A stretch of 64,000 bases of DNA from Volvariella volvacea V23 (GCA_000349905.1 KB722736.1:1792723-1856722); one strand, 5' to 3'. Positions 1 through 10,546 are shown, numbered from the stretch's first letter. Numbers and translations: made by a program. The notes: generated by a model from the sequence alone, not told the origin.

Positions 1-832
1 AAAAGTTGCAGCCCATCGAGAAGCTGTTGTCCATGTTTGATTGGAAGAACTTGGCTCCTAATTCTCTCGTCGTGGATGTCGGGGGGAATGTCGGCGCGGT
101 ATCGCTCATTCTCGCAGCAGAGTATCCTCATCTGCAAATCGTCGTACAAGACCTCCCTTCTGTTATTCAAGGGGCCAAAGAGGTGCATTCTTCTTGTTTT
201 CCTTCTCGCATCGAAGCTAACTCCGTCTTTAGATATGGGATGAGCGGCTTCCTGGTGTTGTCGACTCTGGAAGAGTAACTTTGGAAGGTAAGGAATAGGT
301 TGCATAGTACTCAATGGCTTAACGAGAAAATGGTCTAAGGACACGACTTCTTCTCCGAACAACCCAGGACAAACGCCTCTGTTTTCTTCCTGAAGCACAT
401 CATTCACGATTGGCCTGATGACAAGTGTCGCCAAATCCTTGCGCCTCTTCGTCAAGCAGCCAGCCCCGATACAAGGCTTCTTTTAATGGAATGCGTTATT
501 TCCTATACTTGTCGAGATACTACCGAGGGGAGTAGTATCAGTCAATTGCCCGGTCGAAAGCCGCGAGAAGCACCACCTCCATTGCTAGCTAATTACGGAC
601 AGGAATTCCCTTATCTTATCGACACGGCTGTAAGTGTTTAAAGTTTGCGATGTAGCTCTAACGATTTGTGTTGCAGGTATTTCACCTCCTCGGTGCGCAA
701 GAGCGCACTGTGGCTCAATTTGATCAGTTGCTCCTCAGCGCGGGGTGGAAACTCATCGAAGTTTACAGGCTTGAGGGGTCGCTATATCAGCTGTTAGAAG
801 CCGTCCCAGTACTCAGCGAGCATGCACCTTGA
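1..832 (+). CDS. SAM-dependent O-methyltransferase, 3' part (gene starts before the window)
   Basis: This is the C-terminal part of a fungal caffeate/flavonoid-type O-methyltransferase, which moves a methyl group from S-adenosylmethionine to a hydroxyl of a small aromatic or secondary metabolite. Four exons can be read: 1-182, 233-287, 340-629 and 677-832, all with GT..AG introns in consistent phase. The glycine-rich SAM motif is seen as VVDVGGNVGAVS, followed by the acidic QDLP strand and the HIIHDWPDDKC segment, which carries the usual catalytic-base region. The end reads LYQLLEAVPVLSEHAP then stop. The N-terminal dimerisation domain lies upstream of the window. The 3' exons are repeated, decayed, about 1.36 kb downstream. 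The family is clear; the substrate cannot be told. Confidence 0.88.
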
Positions 833-945
833 TTGTAAATCCCAAAAAGTCTTGAAAATTCAAATAGGACCTTATGTAGTTGAGGGAGTTGTACCACCAC
901 TAGAAGTCCGGTTTATAAGAGTTTTGTGGCAGAACATTGTCAGCA

Positions 946-1017
946 TCGGATATGGTGTAACGGCTAACATTATCGCCTCTCACGCGATAGCTCGGGGTTC
1001 GATTCCCCGTATCCGAG
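946..1017 (+). tRNA. tRNA-Glu (CTC), copy 1
   Basis: 72 nt fold into a complete cloverleaf. The 7-bp acceptor pairs TCGGATA with TATCCGA, the D-arm contains TGTAACGGCTAACA, the anticodon stem is ATCGC/GCGAT around loop CTCTCAC (anticodon CTC), and the T-arm is CGGGG TTCGATT CCCCG. The discriminator is G. No intron. A run of five T at 1021-1025 can act as the Pol III terminator. An identical copy lies at 2810-2881. Confidence 0.96.
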
Positions 1018-1020
1018 TTA

Positions 1021-1025
1021 TTTTT
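1021..1025 (+). terminator. Pol III T-run after tRNA-Glu copy 1
   Basis: Five consecutive T begin four bases after the discriminator of the tRNA, the usual RNA polymerase III stop signal. Confidence 0.6.
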
Positions 1026-1862
1026 GCGTTCGATTCCGTCCAATAGTGGACGATAAAGCGATTTTCGTGTATCGTTTGGCAACAAGGTATATAGCAGAGG
1101 TGCAAGATTTTGGATACGGAAGCAACACGAGAAGATGAACAAAGATTACAAGGGACACAAAGTGACCCGTTCCGGTGTGGAGTTCTTTTATGACCCACTA
1201 TTCTTCCTTGCCCTTTCGTGAATGGCGCCACCCTCCATCTCAGCGATAGATTTTGAGTAAGATATCCTTTTATCTCGATTGCGACGCTTTGCAATAGATT
1301 CAAAGTGCAAATACAACTACGAAATCTGAGAGAGTATGCAGGTGAGTTTTGAGTTACACCCATGATAACGCACTTGACAATGCACCTGCTAACGTCACGG
1401 GTTTGCAACATCAATCCGGCCAAGATGGATGGAAGTGAAAACTTGAAGCCATTATCTGAACTTGATCAGCCCATTGAATGGTGTAAGCGAGGTGTGAGGG
1501 TCTTAATGAGGTGTGCTGATATTGCATAAAGATGACTAGGGGTTTGAAGTAGGCAAAAACTCGTTCATAAATTTATTCATATTTATAGTGCATAAGGAGG
1601 GCTCCGCTGAGGCTATTATGAAAAAGAGGGACAGGAATAAACAATTTTCTAACTGATTTGAGGGCCTCTGCAGAAATAGGGCTACTATGTCAGCCACAAC
1701 TAGGGAGACGAATTCACAAGTTGACGTAGGGCGGGAATGGGGGCTACATCATTGCCTCAAGTTCCACCATTTACGGATCAGACATACAATTGATGTACAT
1801 GCGTTGAAGATCCCATTATCTTGAATGCTAATTGACAGACGAATAATCTAACTTGGTGCTCT

Positions 1863-2198
1863 TTATTTCCTATGCTCGTCGAGATACTACCCAGAGGAAT
1901 AGCGTTAGTCAATTACCAGGTCGAAAGCCGTGAGAAGCACCACCTCCCTGGCTGGTCAATTACGGACAGGAATTCCCTTGCCTTATTGATACGGCGGTAA
2001 GTTACAAATATTTTGGAGTAATCCCCTAACGCGTTGTGCACCAGGCTTGTCACCTCGGTGTACAAGAGCTTACTGTGGCTCAATTCAACCGCTTACTCCT
2101 CAGCACGGGGTGGAGACTCATTGAAGTCCATAGGTTGGAGGGTTCACTATATCAGCTGTTAGAAGCCGTCCCAGTATTCAACGATCGTGCGCTTTGAT
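1863..2198 (+). pseudogene. Decayed 3' fragment of the O-methyltransferase
   Basis: These bases match the last two exons of the upstream methyltransferase gene. The reading frame up to the intron carries a nonsense change: the codon CGA in GGTCGAAAGCCGCGAGAAGC of the intact copy is TGA here (near 1933). The last exon is still readable and ends LYQLLEAVPVF...RAL then stop. No 5' exons or SAM motif are present, so it cannot encode an enzyme. It arose as part of the tandem duplication. Confidence 0.85.
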
Positions 2199-2809
2199 TA
2201 TAAATTCTAAGAAATCTTATCGGTACAAATAAGACCGCACTTAGTTGAGCGAGTCACCAAGTTGCATCAGCACTAGAAATCCGATTTATAAGGATTTTCC
2301 ATCCCCTTCTCCATCCAGTGTTTTTGAAATGACTGAGACGCAATACATGCCGTAGTAGTCGTCCTGATAGTCAGTGAAGCAAAGTGCCTCCCAGGACAAA
2401 CTCTGAATTTGTCTGATTAAAGTTTCTGACAAGAGGCAATGGCAGAGAAATACTGACCCCCTGCCATATCTCAAAGCGATACTTTCTGGATTTCGAACTT
2501 CTGGGTTTAGCTTCCCATCCTTGAGGAATCAATCAGAATGAAACGTGGACCAGGATATGTCTCTTCGTCGTGGAGCATTCTCCTACAACGATATAAGCAT
2601 GTTGTACTCTCATTGTGTCAATTGTAATTCAGCAAATCGATCATCGCCTACCCTGCGGTCTATTTTAAGTCCAGTTCGAGCATAAGACAGTCTTCTGGTA
2701 ATTTCAAAATTGTACGATCCTTTCCTTGCAAAGAGTCATCGCCTACAGCGAGGTCCTCGTGACGAGCCAACTCCATAATGCTTCAGGTGTTTGTGGCGCA
2801 GTATCAACG

Positions 2810-2881
2810 TCGGATATGGTGTAACGGCTAACATTATCGCCTCTCACGCGATAGCTCGGGGTTCGATTCCCCGTATCCGAG
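2810..2881 (+). tRNA. tRNA-Glu (CTC), copy 2
   Basis: All 72 bases are identical to copy 1 at 946-1017, with the same CTC anticodon, while the flanks have diverged clearly. A T5 run follows at 2885-2889. Identity against a diverged background suggests selection or gene conversion on the tRNA. Confidence 0.96.
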
Positions 2882-2884
2882 TTC

Positions 2885-2889
2885 TTTTT
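2885..2889 (+). terminator. Pol III T-run after tRNA-Glu copy 2
   Basis: Five T begin four bases after the tRNA end, as in copy 1. Confidence 0.6.
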
Positions 2890-3699
2890 GCACTCAATTT
2901 CGTCCGGATCTATTCCTAATGGACGATGTTCAATAATAAAGTGAGGTGGTGCTACAAGATGTTGGATACGCAAGCAGCACGGGAAGATGATTAGAACTGC
3001 CAAGGAACACGGAGTGACCCGCAGAGTTCTTTATGGTCAGTGGTGCCATCGCCATCCCCTCCCGTCCCAGAGATAGATTTTGAGTAAGCTTTTCCACCTC
3101 AACAACATATATTGGCGACGCCTTGCGATAGATTCGAAGTGAAAATACCACTATGGAATCTGAGGGAGTATGCAGGTACGTTTCGAGTTACACCCATGAT
3201 GACGCACTCGGTAATTGCACCATCAATCCGGCCGGCCAAGATGGACAGAAGAGAAAACTTGAAACCATTATCTGAACTTGATCAGCCCGTTGGGCCGTGT
3301 AAACGAGATATGAGGGTCTTAATCTTAATGAGGTGCACTTGCATTGCATAAAGACGAATAGGGGTTTAAAGTAGGCAAGAACTCGTTCATGAATTTATTC
3401 ATATTTATAGCGCGTAAGGGGCGAAATAGGGCTACTATGTCAGCTACAACCAGGAAGACGAATTCGCAAGTTAACGTAGGGCGGGAATGGGGGTTACATC
3501 CTTATCTAAGTCCCACCATTTACGGATCAGATATACAATTGATGCACACGTGTTGCAGATCTCATTGTCCTGAATGCTAATTGACAGACGAATAATCTAA
3601 TGATGCTCTCGTATAGTCGTAGGTTGTTTGGGAACACCCGACCCAATGCATGACGTCCAATCCAGACACCCCCGCACGACCACATGGCCTATCGTGATA

Positions 3700-4484
3700 T
3701 CATTTATCCCCCGCGTCGCTCATCTTCTCTTCCTTAATTTCGTCGAACAAGGTTTCGAGCCATTGCCCCTTGTGGTCGATGCGTCCTACTCTTACGCGTA
3801 TCATCGACAATTCACTATCCTTTGCGTTGGGTTTCCTCTTCTCGGCCCTCGAGGTATCCTTCTGGCTCAGGGGCTCGCTGTCATAGAATGCGTTCAAGTT
3901 ACTGTCAGCAACGAGAGTAAATAGACAGAGAATCCACTCACAGCGTGAAGTCAGTGCACTGAACACGAGTGAATACATTCCTGTGCCTATCCAGCGCGTC
4001 TTTGAACCTGAGCGGGATGTCGATTTCGCCTTGTATTGCGCCATCTCTGTGGCACCAAAACATTTGACTCCCGTCTTCGTCGTAAAAGGAAACCGCTATC
4101 GAGGGATTCGGGTCTTTCTTGCGTATGCTATACCGCGCCTGCGTCGTTTATTCCACTCAGTTGAGAGAACTCCACTACCAGTTGCCTCGAAGCCAAATCG
4201 AGATCTGAGTCGGGTTTCCTCTGATAAGTGTCTGTATTCCTAAACGAGACATTCTGGATGCTGATCTTGCAGATCATATTCGTCCTATTCCAGGGCGTCC
4301 TCGACGTTCGTAAGGCGTGCCTAAGAGGATTGAGGAACATCCTAAGACGATTCACATCAGATGGTAAATGGCGATAGAATGGGGGACAACACGCACATTG
4401 TTGTTCGTGGGGTGTACTCGTTTGTGAGGCGGCGTATGAAGGTATGAGGTTGAGGTCAAGAACGTTGTCAGCCATCCTGCTCAC
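3700..4484 (-). CDS. Hypothetical protein, spliced; exon structure partly resolved
   Basis: I do not recognise this protein. The last part is convincing. On the minus strand an exon reads ARYSIRKKDPNPSIAVSFYD, continuing to DEDGSQMFWCHRDGAIQGEI and IDIPLRFKDALDRHRNVF. A GTGAGT..CTGACAG intron (about 3915-3945) then joins it in frame to a charged C-terminus ending ETLFDEIKEEKMSDAGDK with stop at 3700. A putative first exon starts MSRMADNVLDLNLIPSYAAS near 4484. Between them I could not find one splicing pattern that keeps the frame open, so the middle is uncertain or broken. The alternating hydrophobic stretches suggest a beta-rich fold. It could be a small conserved fungal protein or a decaying gene. 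Confidence 0.5.
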
Positions 4485-5670
4485 GTTGTCACGAGCTCGA
4501 CCACAATACCTTGATCGCTGTCGTAGGAGACGCAGCTTACTTGATGCATCTCGTTGGTTTGGTTCTCGAATAAGGTGTAGCCAAGTTATGAAGCAGCTAA
4601 TCGCTCAATTAGGTGCTTCATAACTTTAACCTCATTCAGGAACCAACGCGTTTGATGGTGTCTGCACGCATTCTGGAGGATAACAGCAACAAATTATTAG
4701 CCACGACCTCCTTCCCGGACTTCAACTTGAAACTCTGCTGATTGCTGCTGCCTCTACTGTATCAGAACCCATCAATCGTGCTGATGCGGTTGTTCGACCT
4801 CTCATTTCTCGTAAGGATACAATTAACATGCGCGAAGCGGTATCTCTGTGAGAGGTGAAGATGCACGAAGCGTGCGGACTAATACCCTTAGCTAGCACGA
4901 ATATATATCGGGATTTCATAAAACGCTTGGCCCATCTTTCATGTCCTGTTCCTCCACAGACCGACCGCCATGAACCCCGTTCTGAGGAAAAACGCCTTGG
5001 AATCGTCTCCCCGCATCATTCCAACCGATAGATTACCCTTCAACTTCCCTGATCACCAAGCTTGAGTAATTTAGTAAGGTCGATCACGGCAACTTCATCG
5101 GCATAGAATTAACTGGTTCATGAAATATTGTCCAATCGAGAACCTCAGGTGAGGGGGAGTAGCTGGCATGCATAAATCGGCTGGATTGCCACTTGGCCTG
5201 CCTCCGATGGCCCCTTGTAAGGCCTTGTCTAGAGGTTAACTATATCAACCCCTTGACTCGACCACGATATCATCGCCAGCAACTGGGCGCATTGGTGCGA
5301 GATTTAACCGTCCCAAGCCTCGACGGCGAAACTTTTCCATGTGTGTGGGCAATAATGACCGAGTCCAGATATGCTTAGTTAAGAACGTTTTCAGATAGAT
5401 GGAAAGCATTGCGAGCTGTAATTCTATCTTGCGTATTAACCCCGACCTTGGCACTCGTTCCTTCAGGGAATGATTAGTGGAGTGTTAAGGGCGTTGACAG
5501 GTAGGGTCTCTGGTATGATACGAACGATTCTAGGAGTTTCACATATCCTTTGAGTTATGGTAAAATGGTATTGTGGCATTCATGCGACTAGCGTGTTTGC
5601 TGTGAACTTACACACGGGATTACAATCAGAATGTTTCTCATACACTCACAGATGATGCTCTATGGGCACC
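4485..5670. other. Intergenic, no gene seen
   Basis: Only short frames without recognisable domains or sensible intron signals. Nothing here that I can support. Confidence 0.5.
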
Positions 5671-5671
5671 A

Positions 5672-6362
5672 CCCCAGGTGATTTTCAACCTGGCATATAA
5701 ACCTAAGGAAGGTTGATTATCGTATGCTGCTAGGTTGCTTATAGGTTGTTTTCTGGTAGGTTGATATTCAACCAATAATGTACAATTTCAACCCATACAA
5801 GGTTGAACTATAAACCTTACAATCAGGAATTCTGGTGTGTTTAGGCTGAATTTTAACCTACCAAGTTGTCCAAAAATCATGCAATAATTAATGCGTGTAA
5901 TCGGGAATTGAGCCACTTTGACTTGTCGGACACTTGTGTACCAGTGCCTTCCTTTCGTTTTCAAGTATCTCTACATAGTTGTCTGATTAAACCACGAAAT
6001 TTCAACTACATTATCACACCAGGGATCGAACGCCGTGCATTATTTCACACATCATCAAGCATAGATCTGAACCGTTGAGCCATACCGGCTTCTCCACATC
6101 TCCCTCGAGCATGCAATATAAGTCATGATGTTGGGTGCCATGGGGACAGCTACTGGAGGCGAGATTTTTCTAAGTCCATATAGGTCGATTTTCGCCCTGT
6201 GATCAACCTGTGGTCAAATCTCCAAACATGGGGCGATAATCAACCTTTGCTAAGGTTGCTTTTTAGAGGATGATCATTGCCCATCAATAGGTTGCTCCGA
6301 AATCAACCTGGGTGCATATTGAAAAGTGAAAATCACCCTGTATCAGGTTGAATATCAACCCA
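5672..6362. mobile_element. Candidate non-autonomous element (about 690 bp) with AGGTTGA/TCAACCT subterminal repeats
   Basis: About fourteen copies of AGGTTG or its complement CAACCT crowd the two flanks (5687-5806 and 6202-6361) and are absent from the middle. The ends are inverted relatives: GGTGATTTTCAACCTG on the left and, read on the other strand, GGTTGATATTCAACCTG on the right. No transposase is encoded. Clusters of short subterminal motifs in both orientations are typical of MITE-like derivatives of DNA transposons, where the transposase binds them. A tRNA-like promoter sits inside. I could not identify a clean target-site duplication, so the exact ends are approximate. Confidence 0.5.
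6018..6097 (-). ncRNA. tRNA-like Pol III promoter (A box and B box), possible SINE head
   Basis: On the minus strand the sequence TGGCTCAACGG (6072-6082) fits the tRNA A box and GTTCGATCCC (about 6022-6031) fits the B box, spaced as in a tRNA with a long variable arm. The acceptor ends do not pair, so this is not a working tRNA. It is a decayed tRNA or the head of a tRNA-derived SINE within the AGGTTGA-rich element. Confidence 0.4.
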
Positions 6363-7202
6363 AGCTGCTACCATAGTGATGTGTACCATGTATACCACCC
6401 AATCTCCGATGCACAATTGTTTCCTCTGCGGAACAAAACGTAAGGTTGAGGGAAGCCAGACTATAGAAGACCCTAAATCCTGAACAAAGCAACCAGTAAT
6501 TAGTTACACTGAATAATTGTAGGCAAGCTATAATAGTATTCGAGCTATTCAGAGGATAACCTGACGCCTGACTTATTTGATTTGTGCATCCCAAGTTAGT
6601 TATCAAAGACCTCAAGGATCTCGCTGCACTGCGGCCCCCATTTCGGCCATCTTTCAGTATATTTCAGTGCAGAAATGAGTAACAGATCAGCTGTGTGGAG
6701 GCCATGACTCTTTTATACCCCAAAGCCTTGTTCAAGTTTTCCGTGTGGAAAAAGGAAAATATACCGAGGAAGCATCCGGGACTAAACTGCAACATGAGAA
6801 CAGTGCAGCAACTCACGCCTTACTAACATTCTGCCATAAGGCAATTAAGCCTTCTCAATGATGGGACAAGTTTCCTTACCGCCACCCTTAGAGCCTAGGT
6901 CCTACCAAATCTTTCTATCAATTCCCTACAGTAATTGCACCTGACGAAGTCCTTCAGCGTAGCGAAGGGTCTGTGAGTAACATGTCAACCTATGCAGGAA
7001 TGGTGAGATAATTAGCTGTCCGCCTGCAGGACGAGTACGGTGTACAGACACCGTTAATCGAACCCACTCGCTGATAGAACCCTCGGATGTTTGACACGTC
7101 TTTTGGGTCTGCCTGCCAAGGACTCTCAGTGGGGGTATCAATTGAATACAACTGACGGAACACCTGGCCCACATGCCTACGTTCTAAAACTCCCAATACC
7201 GC
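6363..7202. other. Intergenic, no gene seen
   Basis: No convincing coding frame. The last part forms the upstream region of the first secreted-protein gene. Confidence 0.5.
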
Positions 7203-7209
7203 ATAAATA
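7203..7209 (+). promoter_or_regulatory. TATA-like box of secreted protein 1
   Basis: ATAAATA ends about 40 bases before the ATG at 7248. The same spacing is seen before both paralogues. Confidence 0.5.
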
Positions 7210-7247
7210 CGTATCGAGGTGTTGGCACCTCATCTCCCTAGTCTACA

Positions 7248-7788
7248 ATGAAGTTCACCGCCCTCAGTCTTTTCTTCGCGACTATCGTCTCCTCTGCCTC
7301 CGCTCAGGCTACATACAGCCTCTACCAGAATACTGCCGACTGCAATCCGAGTGCTCCAGGAGCCAATGTTACCACATATTCGGACCTCGTATTCCATAGC
7401 TGCGTGGGAGCGAACGAGGGCACATTCAGCATTAGCCTAGACTACGTTCAGCCGGGGTATTACTGTTGGCGTGAGTGCGGCCACTGCATTGCTCTGTGAC
7501 TCCACTTGGACTGATTGCTACATCTTATTGTGCAGTTTATGCGTATGCAGCTGGAAGGTACGCCCTTTCTAAATATTGTAAAATGAGGTGGGTTACTAAA
7601 TTATTTTGATTAGCTCCTCGTGCCTGTACACGGAGCAGATTGGGTCTGTTCAACCTGGAGGCCCAACTTGCCTTGGGAGTACTACGCCAATTGGTAGGCT
7701 TGTCATCCTTGTTTTCGATACGACTTACGAACATCCGTGATCATCATCAGGCCGTGTAACACTTGCATGCGCACTTCCTGCAAATTAA
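7248..7788 (+). CDS. Small secreted six-cysteine protein 1 (family of three)
   Basis: Four exons (7248-7470, 7536-7557, 7614-7693, 7751-7788) encode 120 residues. A signal peptide, MKFTALSLFFATIVSSASAQ, is followed by a mature domain of about 100 residues with six cysteines (residues 32, 52, 73, 85, 101, 115). Signature segments are SLYQNTADCNPSAPG, FSISLDYV and a C-terminal TPIGRVTLACALPAN. Exon 1 is 223 nt and exon 2 only 22 nt; both lengths are identical in the paralogues at 10015 and 10958. All introns start GTGAGT, GTACGC or GTAGGC. I do not know this family. The protein is probably extracellular and disulfide-bonded; an effector-like or wall-associated role is only a guess. Confidence 0.85.
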
Positions 7789-8260
7789 AGAGTCAGCGGC
7801 GGATCGAGCTAGCACAGTGCATGTACTGACCGGTATTTCAGGGATTTTGCATAATTGTCTGAAACAAAATTACGAACAACTTCCAGTATACAATCTTTGA
7901 GTACATAAAGCAATATTACTGGTTCTCTCATAAAAATACCCGAAAGCTGCTTCAGTAGTCCAGTTCAAGTTAGTAAGCACGCAGCATTTGAAGTGCTGTT
8001 AACCTTGTCGTATACCATTATTTCTGATAGGTCGAGCCAAGCCCTGTCGTACCCTCCAAGATAGTCTCTCCAAGATACCCCAACCAACTTGGAGTTATAC
8101 CCGAAAAGCGCTGTGCTTGGGTTCAAAGCGTTTCTTAGACGAGTTCCTTTCATAACCGCATACCATGCATTAAACCATAGAAAAAACGGGTTACAGAAAC
8201 CATAACCATAAGGACAACAAACAAACAGCATAACACTTCCTGTCCACAGTATCGGACACC
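7789..8260. other. Intergenic, convergent gene ends
   Basis: Holds the 3' flanks of two convergent genes. No further feature seen. Confidence 0.5.
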
Positions 8261-9246
8261 TCATCGCCTCAGCTTCAACACCAATCTACACCGCCCACCC
8301 CTCTCACCACACCACCTCAACCCTCCAAACGTCGTTGCGCCCTCAAGCGCGTCCAACCTCACCGGCTCCCTCACAAACGCCCCCATAACCGTCGACCTCC
8401 TCAAATACCACACATAGACGCGCTGCTGCACGTCCCTCGGCATATCGGAGAAATCCTCTCCAAAAGGCAGAGCAAGGTACTCTCGTATCGCACTAAGAAT
8501 TCCCCGGACTTGCACACCCTCAGACTCCATTGGGGATTCGACGACGATGGGTCCACAGGCCCGCGTAATCCAGGAGAACGGCTCAGAGAAGGTGATCGAG
8601 ACGCGATGCACCCCAGGGAGGACTGGGCTGGAGGACAAGTACGGTGCTGGCGTCCACGTTCCGTTTCGCGTGACGACTCCCATCTCGGGCTGGTGGCTGA
8701 CGTCCCAATAAAACCGGAGACTACCGTCCGGTCTGATTGGCGACCAGATGTAGTACAAGCTCTGCGGTGGACTGGTGCTGCTGCTGCTGGTTGGAGAAGC
8801 CGGCCAGGTAGGCAGAGCGTAGGAGAGCAGAGGGGCAAAGTGGTCCCCCCCATGCGGAGCTGACTGATGCCGACGTCTCGTTTCGAAACGATCGGGGGTT
8901 GTAGTTGAAGGTTCTGGCCGTGGAGGGTGGAGCTGTTCGTGTCCGCTTATGCTTCGAGGGGACTTGCGCAGCTTGGTGGTTTCGCGGCGGAGGGTCGTTG
9001 ATGCCCTTCGTGGCTTGTACACGACTGGTTTAGGCTAATGAGTTAAATTAAGACGAGAAATGCGATGCGATGCTCACCCTCATCCCGACAACGATTCTCC
9101 GGCTCAGCAACAAAATCGTCCGCTGAAATCAACGAGATCCTTCTCTTCTTGAGCTTGGACGTCTCCCAGTTGATTCGCTCGACGTGGTTGTTGAGGGTTC
9201 GGAGCATTCTCTGGATAGGAGTCTGGGACTCGGAGGGATGGATCAT
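8261..9246 (-). CDS. DUF6699-domain protein A
   Basis: Two exons on the minus strand (9246-9078 and 9024-8261) give 310 residues; the intron runs GTGAGC..CTAAACCAG. The N-terminus (MIHPSESQTPIQRMLRTLNN) is charged and then low in order with many Pro and Ser. The C-terminal half has the DUF6699 layout: a Trp/Pro-rich stretch before RFYWDVSHQPEMG, a strand-turn-strand core ending GPIVVESPMESEGVQVRGIL, then a helix with AIREYLALPF, and a final basic strand region. DUF6699 is a family of unknown function expanded in Agaricomycetes. Three more members lie in this window. It sits between two genes of the small secreted trio on the opposite strand, with no evident functional tie. Confidence 0.8.
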
Positions 9247-9969
9247 GGTAAGATAGCAACAAAACAACAGGAGAGGAGGGAGAACGAAAGTGAGACTTGT
9301 GGATCGGTTTTCATCTGTCAAGCATAAAAGCTCGAAGAGATGTTGAGGAGTAGGAGATTAAAGGTCTCCACTCGCTATTGTACAGCTTTGTTGCGTTGAC
9401 CCACAGATACAACGAAGCCGACGACGCAGTGGGCGTATTCGTACCTTGGCCACGTCGCATCATTCTTGTCGAGTACCAATACGGCTTAGTAGCTGTTGAT
9501 TCCGAGCATGAGGGATATATCCTGAAGATGGAGCAAGCGTGTAAACAAAGGCGATTGATCATGAGGAACCTTGTCAAGGAAACAAACGCCCACCGGAAAC
9601 TTCCTGCTCAGAGCCTCCACACCCTGAATTTCATTTCCGAAAGGACAACAGGATGGAATACAATGATTACCGTTCTGCGAGGTTCTGGGCAGTAAACCCG
9701 GGTGTTGACTACCCTTTTTGCAATTGATCGTTTTATTCCGTGTGTATAGGCGCATAGCTGAACTGTCAAACACGTCATAAAGAATAACATTTCGATATTC
9801 GGGGACGTTATGCCCACCTGCCAATGGAGGCAGAAATTAAGCCACGTTCTTAGAGTGGACGATCTCGGAAGCCGAGACTTCATCCACTCCTCGGGGTATC
9901 TGTGGAGGAAGTTTGATGTCTTCGCAAGAGCGATTATATGGAGGTAGCCTTGCCACCTCACATATCGCA
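9247..9969. other. Intergenic, divergent promoters
   Basis: Upstream regions of a minus-strand DUF6699 gene and a plus-strand secreted protein. No supported gene inside. Confidence 0.45.
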
Positions 9970-9975
9970 TATAAC
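9970..9975 (+). promoter_or_regulatory. TATA-like box of secreted protein 2
   Basis: TATAAC lies about 40 bases before the ATG at 10015, the same spacing as in the two paralogues. Confidence 0.45.
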
Positions 9976-10014
9976 CCAGCAGGTCTCGATAGACAGTAAT
10001 CCTCTCCACGCAGG

Positions 10015-10546
10015 ATGAAGCTTACTGGTCTCTCTGTTCTCGCAGCTGCCATTGGATCTGTCTCGGCCGTCAACTTTAGACTCTACCAAAACAACGCAAA
10101 CTGCGACGCAAGCGCACCTGGAGTTGTAGTTAAGAACTACACCAATACGCTGCACAACCCTTGCATGTCCCCGGGCAACAATGCGACATTCAGCATGAGC
10201 CTAGACTACGTCAACGGGCCAGAGTACTATGTTTCTCGTGAGTCTTTTGAAAGACAAGAAATGTATCAGGGAAGCTGACAGACTTGGATATCGCCACTAG
10301 TCGAGGCATTTTCAGAATCCGAGTTCGTACATCCGCATACGAGATAAAGTGGGAGAAACTGATTTGATGCTGGATGAGCAGCACGAACTGCAATATCGCC
10401 AACAGGATAGCGCGCCTGCAGCAGGCCGGGACCTGTTTCTCCAGTTCAGAGCCGATCGGTAGGTGCTCACCTCGTCACGGTGTCGCCGGAAAAATGCTGA
10501 ATTTCGGTCATCAGGTCGAGTGAGACTTTTGGTTGCGGTTCCATAG
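10015..10546 (+). CDS. Small secreted four-cysteine protein 2 (family of three)
   Basis: Four exons (10015-10237, 10301-10322, 10382-10458, 10515-10546) encode 117 residues with a signal peptide (MKLTGLSVLAAAIGSVSA). Exon lengths 223, 22, 77 and 32 equal those of the paralogue at 10958. The mature part keeps the family segments RLYQNNANCDASAPG and FSMSLDYV but has only four cysteines. The third cysteine of the relatives (YYC or LFC) is Val in EYYVS and the sixth (LAC or LGC) is Val in VRLLVAVP. Loss of exactly these two suggests they form one disulfide in the relatives. The intron 2 donor is GTTCGT, an unusual but readable site. Function unknown; likely secreted. Confidence 0.82.

Larger units (their letters stand above)
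496..1862 (+). repeat. Tandem segmental duplication, unit 1
   Basis: This unit runs from the third shown exon of the methyltransferase through tRNA-Glu and about 840 bases of non-coding DNA. It repeats, diverged but colinear, in the next unit. Shared landmarks include the tRNA, the string CATTATCTGAACTTGATCAG (about 1451 and 3270) and TGAATGCTAATTGACAGACG (about 1823 and 3570). Apart from the methyltransferase end and the tRNA, I see no gene in it. It holds about 80 bp (near 1595-1674) that unit 2 lacks. Confidence 0.85.
1863..3608 (+). repeat. Tandem segmental duplication, unit 2
   Basis: Second unit of the duplication, abutting unit 1 directly: the unit-1 end and the unit-2 start meet near 1860. 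It carries a decayed methyltransferase tail, tRNA-Glu copy 2 and the same non-coding DNA. It is about 380 bp longer than unit 1, mainly because of roughly 490 bp between about 2299 and 2788 that have no counterpart in unit 1. Confidence 0.85.
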
